A stretch of 64,000 bases of DNA from contig LNGK01000002.1 in NCBI GenBank assembly GCA_001510575.1, positions 1,042,144 through 1,106,143 of the forward strand. Direction: 5' to 3'. The notes below the pieces were generated by a model. That model saw only the letters and a list, made by a program, of their open reading frames with translations, was not told the origin of the DNA and made no database searches. Both the position numbers and the translations under genes were made by a program. The DNA comes from Knoxdaviesia capensis. Lineage: Eukaryota > Ascomycota > Sordariomycetes > Microascales > Gondwanamycetaceae. Positions 56,592-64,000 of this stretch are shown one piece after another. Position 1 is the first letter of the stretch. Every line of letters starts with the position of its first letter.

Positions 56592-57888
56592 CTATTTCTC
56601 TAGATTCCGTGTGACATACTCATCTAAACGCGACAGAGCCTCCTCTAGCACACTGGTGTGACACGAATAGCCAAACCGGACAAACCCGCGAAAGTCGCTC
56701 CCGTTACCAAAACACTTCGATCCAGGGACAAAGAACACCTTTGTTTTGGTGATGACGTCAACGCAAAACTGGACATCGTCGACCGGCTCACCAGCCTTCG
56801 TCTTGAACTGGACGAATGCCGTGGTCCCCGCGCTCGGCTCAATCCACGAACACGATGCCGGATGCCGCTGGACGAAGGCCGCCAGAAGTTTGCGGTTCTT
56901 GTTGACCAGATTGACGTTTCTGCGTAGTAGGTTTGGCCGGACCTCGGGCGACAGCGCATATGTAGCAACCTGGTCATCGAGCTGGGACACGCTGATCGTG
57001 GTGTAGTCTCTCGCGGCGGCGACCTTCTCGACTATGTCATGGCTGTTGCTGGCAATCCACCCGAGCCTAATCCCTGCTAATGCGTAGGCCTTGGACATTG
57101 AGCCGGTGATGATGGTTCGTTCATACCCGAAAGTTGCCGCAGAAACCGGGGTTTTGGCATCAGGCGCGTGGAGGTCATGAAAGAGGGGGCTGTACACCTC
57201 ATCAGACAGGAGATATATCCCTTGTGCCCGCGCTACATCGACGACGCTTGATACTACCGATGTTGGGATGCGGCATCCTGTAGGGTTATTGGGGTTGTTG
57301 ATGATGATCATCTGTGTTTCCCTCGATACCGATATTAGCACTCAACAGAGTTGTAGACGTGGGGTAAGCCTTCGATATGTGGGTTTATATATATAACTGG
57401 CGTACCTTGGTATTTGGCCGTATCAAGCTTTCCAGCTGCGACACATCTGGCACATACGAGTCCTCCTCGCGCAATCGCCATAGCGAAACTTCGGCCCCGA
57501 GTGATTTGGGCACATCGTACAACTGCTGGTACGTCGGATACACACACACGACGTGGTCGCCAGGACCCAGCAAGGTGTAGAAGACAAGGAAGTTTGCTGC
57601 AATGGCGCCCGCAGTAATGATGATGTTATCCGGGTTAACTTCCATATTCGGAGTCACTAGCGATTTTGCGACATTCCGCCGGAGCTTGTCTGAGCCGCGA
57701 ATCGGGCCGTAGGTAAGTACAGTGGACATCAGCCGGAGCGGAGACTGTGCGCTATCGGATGCCGAGAGACCGACCAGCTCATCTATGGAGATTGACGCCG
57801 AACATGTCTCCGCGATGTTGAGGACACTCGGAGTGTTCTCGTACTTGTCCATCCACTGCTCAACCGCGAACGGGGAGATGCCGACCAT
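56592..57888 (-). CDS. Class I/II PLP-dependent aminotransferase
   Basis: Fold-type I PLP enzyme, 400 aa from exons 57888-57406 and 57311-56592. The pocket is complete: NNPNNPTG at residues 166-173, SDEVY with Asp198 and Tyr201 for the cofactor ring, and the Schiff-base Lys235 in TGSMSKAYALAGIRLGW, with the usual Arg in FVRFGYS near the end. The small N-terminal domain has MVGISPFAVEQWMDKYE, a style I associate with fungal proteins annotated by similarity to capreomycidine synthase-like aminotransferases; the real substrate is unknown. No second biosynthetic enzyme lies next to it, so I do not infer a gene cluster. Confidence 0.88.
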
Positions 57889-58328
57889 CTTGAATTTCCG
57901 TAGTGAAGCTGTCTTGCCGTCAATAGTTTCTGAAGATAGACTAACTCCAGGATAGAAGGAAGTTTTAGGACCTTGGAACAGAGGGCTCGATATATATAAA
58001 TAAACGAAAATAATGAGGCCACAGTCCTGGGATCTTCAGAGTGGATTGATGGTCCGAGACGAGACCAACGCGCCCGCATGTCAAGTGCATGCCGTTGATG
58101 CCAATGGCTCCCCATGCATGTTGGGGTTGTCGCGCTAGGCAGGCGGATATCAGAAGCGGAGACGTTTTTAAGTCAAACCGGGATCGAAGCTTAAAGATTC
58201 TCTCCGTCCGTTCCAACATCGACGTTCCGTCAAGGTTTCAACCAAAACATCTAACCGCTCCCCACATTGTGTGTGGATACGCGTAATTACAGGCTATATT
58301 AGACAAACGAATATTACATATACATGAA
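57889..58328. other. Intergenic region upstream of aminotransferase
   Basis: About 440 bases with the aminotransferase promoter and the VPS8 3' end, same strand. Nothing else recognised. Confidence 0.4.
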
Positions 58329-61300
58329 CTAGCCATCAATGGGACACCGGAACTCGCCGGCTCGGGCTGCCCGGTCCATGACACCAGTGGCCGTTTCCTC
58401 TTGGCTCTCCTCCAAATCCTGCTGGCTTTGCAGGGCCTCCAAACACCGCCGGTGATATATGTGGCGGCATGCAAGTAATACAAGCTGGTCAAGCTGGGGT
58501 CGACCCGGCACGTCCTCTCGTGCCTCATCCTCATTCTCATCACCCTGCTCAAATCCAGTGACCACGCTTTTGCCTTTCCCCATTCCCATACTTGGGGTCA
58601 ACGCCTTTCCGGCATTATGGTGGGTCCCCGGGCCAGATCCATCCCGGCCGATGTCACCGTGCGAGCCGCTTCCGAACCGCGCCACACGCCACTCGCGTCG
58701 CCGCGCCTCGTCAACAAGCTGTTTACTCTCCCACGCACCAAACACGTTACCGGACACGCCGGGGCCCCACACTCGGCGTCCACATCCTTCACATGTGGAC
58801 CCGCGCGGGCGCCATCCTCTTTGTCGCAGCTCAACCGCCTGGCTGACACTGACGAATAGGCTTTTCTCGAGTAAGCGGTTTGAGAGTCGCAGGATTGACT
58901 CTTCGTAGGCGTACGCGGAGAAAATCGAACTGAGAACCGCTCGCAGATCGGCTAGACTTGGTGACTCAGCTGCCGCGTTTGTGAGGAACGCCCGTAGAAT
59001 CCGTAAGAATGAGACGTTGGACCCCACCGACATCGAGTCTGGGCTGCTGACATTCCCCAATGCAGGAGCTGGAGGCGCAGCTGTGGCAGAGAGAAGAACA
59101 GTGAAGGCGTGCTGGACTAGAGACCGAAGCAGGGTGAGCAGGCTATCAACATCTAGTGTAGCAGACCCTGGGGGAGCAGAGGCTTTGAGATTCGCAGCAG
59201 TTGAGGAAAGCTGTGCAGTCAAGTGTTGGGTAATCTGCACAGTTGTATCAACCAATCTGAGCCAGAGAGTCTCATCGGCAGACAGATTGTTCATCTGAGG
59301 TGAGCGCTGCAGCCGAATCGAGGCCTGCACATTTTTGAACGACTTGGTCTGCCTCTCACAAAGCCAGATTCCGACGTATACGTACTTCTGCAACGACCGC
59401 AGTATCTCTTCAGCGGCTGTTTGCACCTCTGTAATATTTGTCGCCTTGGAGGAGCCCGCCAGTAAGCCAACGAACGCCGACTCCAGCGATTTCAAGTGCA
59501 CCAAGAGACGGTCCATTGCATCCTCCACGAGACCATCATGGGCAAGCATGACAACAGCAGCATCGATGACTCCCGTTTGCTCGAATGTTGGGAGCAACTC
59601 GTCCAATCTCAGGTCGGTCGGTTGTACCGATTGAATGTATGCAGAGACCCTGGACGGGTAGAACTGGCACATTAGACGTACATAACGCTCAATCAAGTCC
59701 CGGTCTTCGTCCGCCGCGGTTTCCGATCCGGTTGTTTTGCGCGAGAGGAGATTCTCTAGGTAGACATACTCAAGTTTAGGGGATTGTGATACTACCGACA
59801 GCATGTGCTCATGGAGTTCATACGATTCGCCCGCTAGAACCCGAGCTGATTCAGCCGCATCGATCTCCATCATATGTGCTGCGTTGTCGTGGATGACAGA
59901 CCGGACTTGCTGAAGTTGTTTCGCACTGAGCGCGGTTTGGGGGCGCAGGCAGTTTTCAACACAAGCGAAGACATCATGCTCGTGTTGGGTATCCTCGAAG
60001 TAGGTCTGAAGGAGCTTCCCGTACTGTTTATCAAGCAGATACACTCGCTTGAGAATGCGATAGAACCCAGCATCCTTGAATAAAGGCAGTAGCGCCTCCA
60101 TATCCGGTGGGTGATGCACCGACAGTAGGTACTCGGCGCTGAGTTGTGCATCCTCAGCAAGTTCTGTGCCAGGGAACCGACAAAGGCCTGTAAGAACGCG
60201 CGTGAGAGTCGACCCGGGAAATATGAGATACTGGGGGAATTTGGGGAGATTCCGGGCGATGAACATATCAAGGTAGATGGTGTCCTCAGGGGCATAGTCT
60301 GACGGGTTCATGACCTCTAAAAGAATGGAGACAATGTACTGCCGGTCAACTGTCAAGCCAAAGATTTGATCTTCAGTTGCATCTCCTCTCAATACCGGGT
60401 CCGTTCCCTTTCCAGCAGCATCATTCAGGAACGAATCCTCAAACGCCTCGTTCATGGCACTGAGGAAGCTGGGAGCGTCGAACTGTAGGATTAGCCGAAG
60501 GTAGGGGAACGAAGGCTCCGCGCCATTGCCGCGGCGAGTTAGGAACTCCCGGCTGCTGCCATGAGGCCATGCAATGCTTTTCCCTGAGAAGAGGAACCAG
60601 AAGATCTCGGCCTTCGCTTTGAGAGACACACTTTCGTCCCGAAATTCTCCAGAAGGGTACACTCGACCGGTAAGTGTGTAAGATAGGTAAGGGAATATTT
60701 TAAGTGCGTTGACAGTGTCGAACTCGGCTTGTAGACCGCTGCCACTGGCGTCCAATAGCGGTAGGAGGAGGGTTAAAAGGTCGATTAGAGGCGTAACGAA
60801 ATCCTCTAGGGCCTGGTTCCATACATATATGAGGGCGTCATATAGTCCATGCTGCTTGCACATCATGGTAACCTGGTCGAGATCTAGGGTCATGGTGTTC
60901 AAGTGGCATATAATTTCCTCCAGCCGAGTCTCCCAGTCTTTGGAGACATAGTACGTGACAAGAGTCTTGACAACCCCCGGAGGAACCACCGTGATAGTCC
61001 CGTCAAGAACATACGGCTCTAGGGCTTCTAGGAACATGTTCTCGATGGACGCGTTCTCGTACCACTCATAAACCTCTTCAAAGAGGAACACGGTTTCATC
61101 TAGGTGCTGGCAAGCAACAAAACACGACTCAACCAACTCCCGAAGCTGGGCGTGAGACGGAGGTTCCATGCCGTGACGTGGCTTGCCGAAGGCATACTTG
61201 AGGGATGCGGTGATGATTTCGAGAATCTTATCCTTGATGAGCGTGTGCCGTACCGACGGTTCTTCGGGTAACCCGATGGTTAGTTTGTCAGAATCGCCAG

Positions 61301-63306
61301 TATAATACGATGTGGCCAGCTGGATGGCGGCCACATAGTCTCCGTTCTCCATCAATGCAACAAGCCTATCGTGCCAGTTTGAAAGTGTGCCGACAGACAC
61401 TTCGTTAAAGCTCAGGAGGAAGAGTCGGCCTTTGAAGGATTTGAAGCTCATGTAAAACGCATCTGCCACCACTCCATGCATGGAACTGTCATCTTCGTCG
61501 AGCTGCTCAACCAGGCTGTGGAGTTGGTGGGAAAACATATCGGTGTGAAAGATGTGCTTGTGAAGGAGATCAAAAGCATCAGTGACTCGCATCGTTCGAT
61601 CCTCAAGAATGATGAGCCGCTGGGTAATGGTCAAGACGGTGAGGACGGATCGATTAATCCACTGTACAGCCACGATAGATTCTTCACATGACCACCGATT
61701 CCGCGGCTTGAACTTGAGCGTTGCGGGCTTGTCATGATCGTCGTGGGCAACTTCATCAATATCCAGTACGGTGAGGACATTGGACCAGCAGTACACAAGT
61801 TTTGCTTTGGAAATATCGCTACCAGTTTCCTTATCGATAGCTTTGAGTTTGCCAGCAGGGAACCAGGCCAGACAGCCGCTCATAGCACTGTGAGGGGCGA
61901 TGCTGTCTTTGGGTCTGGCAGATTTGTACTGTGTGTGGGCCACGGGAGTAGTTGACACAATGACGAGAAGATAGGGGGTGAGCATTGCTGTCAGACCGAG
62001 GGTGTCTGAGGCTCGCTCTGCTGTTCCGAGAGGTAATGATCCAAAGGCCAGCACAGTGCTGGGCTTAATTGTCTTCCCTGCTGGCACAGGAGCGGTTGGA
62101 TATCGTCCGAGAATGCGGGCCGTCTTCACAGACCGGCCAAACGACCCAGTGCCTCGAGTTGCTAGATGTGAGAATGCCATGCCACGGTCATCTGCCGAAA
62201 CCAAAGCAGTGTGCCGAGTTCCCAGAAAGCCGAGGTGGGTGATGGCAACGCCAGGGACATGGCCGTCCACAGTTCTGGATTCGTGACTGGTTACGTTGAC
62301 AGTGGAAACAGTGAGAAAAGGGCGAGTGGCACGGTTGATCTCCCACGTGAAGATGGTTCCATCTGTATGTCCCGCAGCAATGGTTGAGTGGTCTGCAGAG
62401 ATTGCCAGAGCACTGACACCACCGGATTCCACAGCTACAAACACAGCAAGTTAGGTATGAACATTATTATGACCCCTTGAATTGGCGCACGTATCATACC
62501 TTTAGTTCCAGACCCGATGATGAGCTTTAGATTCTGATGAAAATCAAAAAGCAACACCAGGCCTTGCGAGGTTCCGATATAGATCGAAGACCCCACGGCA
62601 AGGCATGTCGGGGACCCGAAGTTCCGCCTCCCTGCCTCAGAGAACGTCTGGGTACTGAGCTTTTTTAACCGTGTCCATCGCACGACCTCCCACGGCGCAG
62701 ACTGGCTTTCGGCCTCGAGCTGATCAAGTAGGAACTGTGAGTTTACGGAAGAACTCCGGCCATGGCCTAGAAGGAAGCCGGGCGATTGGATACGGGGGGA
62801 AAGGGTGGGCGAGCCGGAGAAGATTCGTGATTGAAATCGGCGGTCGAATGGACGAAATGACGGCGTAGGCGAAGTTCCTGACTGCCGCAAGGCGAGGCTT
62901 GGGAGGATGATGCTTCCGGGAGACGATATCATAGAGCCCTATGAACAGCAATACACATGTCGACATTAGCAGCTTTCCCTCATCCAGTTTATGGACTATC
63001 AGAGCTTACCGGCACCGATCTGGCATCATCACCAGTCGAAGCTAACGACTCAGCCGGACTTCCACCCCGCGGCGCCGCCAACGCACTGGCCGCATCATCT
63101 TCCGAGCTATACTCATCCTGGAGCTGTAAGATCTCCTTGTACCGGCTTGCAATGGCGCTGCGCGCCGTGGGCTGGTGTAGCGGGGGTCCCATCTTGACTG
63201 AGCTTGACGGATCGATGTCGTGGCTGGACGCCTCTCCGGGCGATTGAGCCTCCGGAGACTCGGCGCCGGCCTCTTCAGCCGGCATCGTGGTGGATTTGTC
63301 GGTCAT
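58329..63306 (-). CDS. VPS8: CORVET tethering subunit Vps8
   Basis: Endosomal tether subunit that binds Rab5-type GTPases for endosome fusion (family knowledge). Exons 63306-63010, 62938-62500 and 62434-58329; 4842 nt, 1613 aa. A Ser/Glu-rich disordered N terminus (residues 1 to about 150) precedes a beta-propeller region with WD-like blades (VSALAISADHSTIAAGHTDG). Then comes a long alpha-solenoid with clathrin-heavy-chain-type repeats, and a C-terminal RING-H2-like finger: CEGCGRR, ACRHIYHRRC, and RCPIDG at the stop. The last metal position is Asp instead of Cys. A low-complexity Gly/Ser/basic insertion lies between the two halves of the finger. Both introns are short and in phase. Confidence 0.92.
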
Positions 63307-63836
63307 CGTCGACCAGGAGCCATTATGTACGCAACTGGTTGCTTAAGTGTTGAGAGAGAAGCGATCGTGAATGGCTGGCAAGAATGACGTGGGTATATGA
63401 GAACTCTTGCTTAGAAACTATGATTGATTACCGAAAATCCACCAAATCCAGATATATATTCGATTGCAATCGCTACCAAACATTTAGAGTCGTTGAGTCG
63501 TTGAGAAAATCCGCAAATGCCGGGGCTGGGTGGACGTGAATTGAATTGAATGAATGCACGAACTTTTGAACCATGCGAAGCTATGACGAACTACAGGGAA
63601 GAAGCAACCGACCTTCCACTATCTGCTATCAACGGTTTACCCGCCATTTATCCACCCAACTTTGACCTTGGAATTTTCCGGATCACCACCAACCCTCAAC
63701 AGCAAATTGTAGCTTTCAACAACCACAAAGTTCCTGATTTATTATCTTGCAAAGCAAACGGAGCGATCGTTTATCTCTCCACCACGGAGGGTATTACAAA
63801 GGACCTTTACCGACTTTCGACATAGTCGTTCCCACA
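63307..63836. promoter_or_regulatory. Divergent promoter, VPS8 / DUF3752 gene
   Basis: About 530 bases between divergent starts. A reading frame at 63,550-63,825 occupies half of it, without recognisable domain, ending 12 bp before the next start; I treat it as leader sequence. Confidence 0.4.
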
Positions 63837-64000
63837 ATGGCGTCAATGGGCCCCCAACTTCCTCCACATCTGACGAAGCGCAAGCGAGACTCCGACGATG
63901 AAGACAGCGACACTGGCCCCCGACCAGCTAAGGCTGCTGCTTTCACGAGCTCCCGGGATGTCAACGAAATCCAACTACATGATTCCGCTTCCGAGAGTGA
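63837..64000 (+). CDS. Probable GPALPP-motif (DUF3752) protein, 5' end only
   Basis: Opens with ATG 63,837 and runs off the window, 54 complete codons. The start MGPQLPPHL followed by KRKR and an acidic DSDDED stretch is the N-terminal pattern of GPALPP/DUF3752 nuclear proteins, which are low-complexity and of poorly defined function. Too little is present to be sure. Confidence 0.5.
   Translation, partial: MASMGPQLPPHLTKRKRDSDDEDSDTGPRPAKAAAFTSSRDVNEIQLHDSASES

Noticed and set aside
15151..57888. Secondary-metabolite cluster of dehydrogenase, transporter, aminotransferase and hydrolase
   Set aside because: The members are tens of kilobases apart, separated by the island and housekeeping genes, and there is no backbone synthase or cluster regulator.
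63550..63825. 91-aa frame just upstream of the DUF3752 gene
   Set aside because: No recognisable domain, lies in the divergent promoter and ends 12 bp before the next start; probably chance or leader sequence.

Overview
This is a filamentous ascomycete nuclear contig segment, most likely Eurotiomycetes (Aspergillus/Penicillium-like). That placement is an inference from protein character, short 45-130 bp GT-AG introns, compact gene spacing and the RIP signature. No tools were run. Exon structures were derived by hand from splice consensus, frame continuity and family conservation, and every multi-exon model given with full exon coordinates sums to a multiple of three.

Left arm (1-16.3 kb), housekeeping genes: exocyst SEC15 (+), CCAAT-binding factor subunit hapE (-), rRNA-processing FCF2 (+), mitoribosomal uS10m/RSM10 (+), mitochondrial Trp-tRNA synthetase MSW1 (+), an importin-beta karyopherin of the Kap122/importin-13 type (-), acireductone dioxygenase of methionine salvage (+) and a short-chain dehydrogenase (-).

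Centre (about 16.3-45.17 kb): a gene-free, extremely AT-rich island made of nested, RIP-mutated transposons. Long stretches have no CA or TG dinucleotides while CG survives, which is the footprint of CpA-to-TpA repeat-induced point mutation. I resolve two copies of one Ty3/Gypsy-like element (18.16-31.31 kb and, inverted, 31.91-38.40 kb), a third LTR element (20.95-26.61 kb, 335-bp LTRs) nested in the first, two inverted copies of a roughly 1.2-kb TIR element with TA target duplications (26.90 and 39.12 kb), two Ty1/Copia-like fragments in opposite orientation (31.3-41.0 and 41.0-44.7 kb), a third Copia-like fragment (17.2-18.16 kb) and a solo LTR (44.05 kb). Empty sites in sister copies confirm two of the nestings.

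Right arm (45.17-64 kb): nucleolar GTPase NOG2 (-, 13 exons including a 7-nt microexon, ending exactly at the island edge), mitoribosomal mS26/PET123 (+), an ADP1-type ABCG half transporter (-), a small conserved protein with a possible helix-turn-helix (-), a secreted GH10 xylanase (-), a class I PLP aminotransferase (-), CORVET subunit VPS8 (-), and the start of a probable GPALPP/DUF3752 protein (+) at the window end.

The genes do not form an evident pathway or biosynthetic cluster. Common themes are vesicle traffic (SEC15, VPS8), mitochondrial translation (RSM10, MSW1, PET123) and ribosome biogenesis (FCF2, NOG2), which is ordinary for fungal gene order. The unusual content is the transposon island and some gene-structure details: microexons, a long TG tract in the xylanase intron, and the NOG2 end at the island border.
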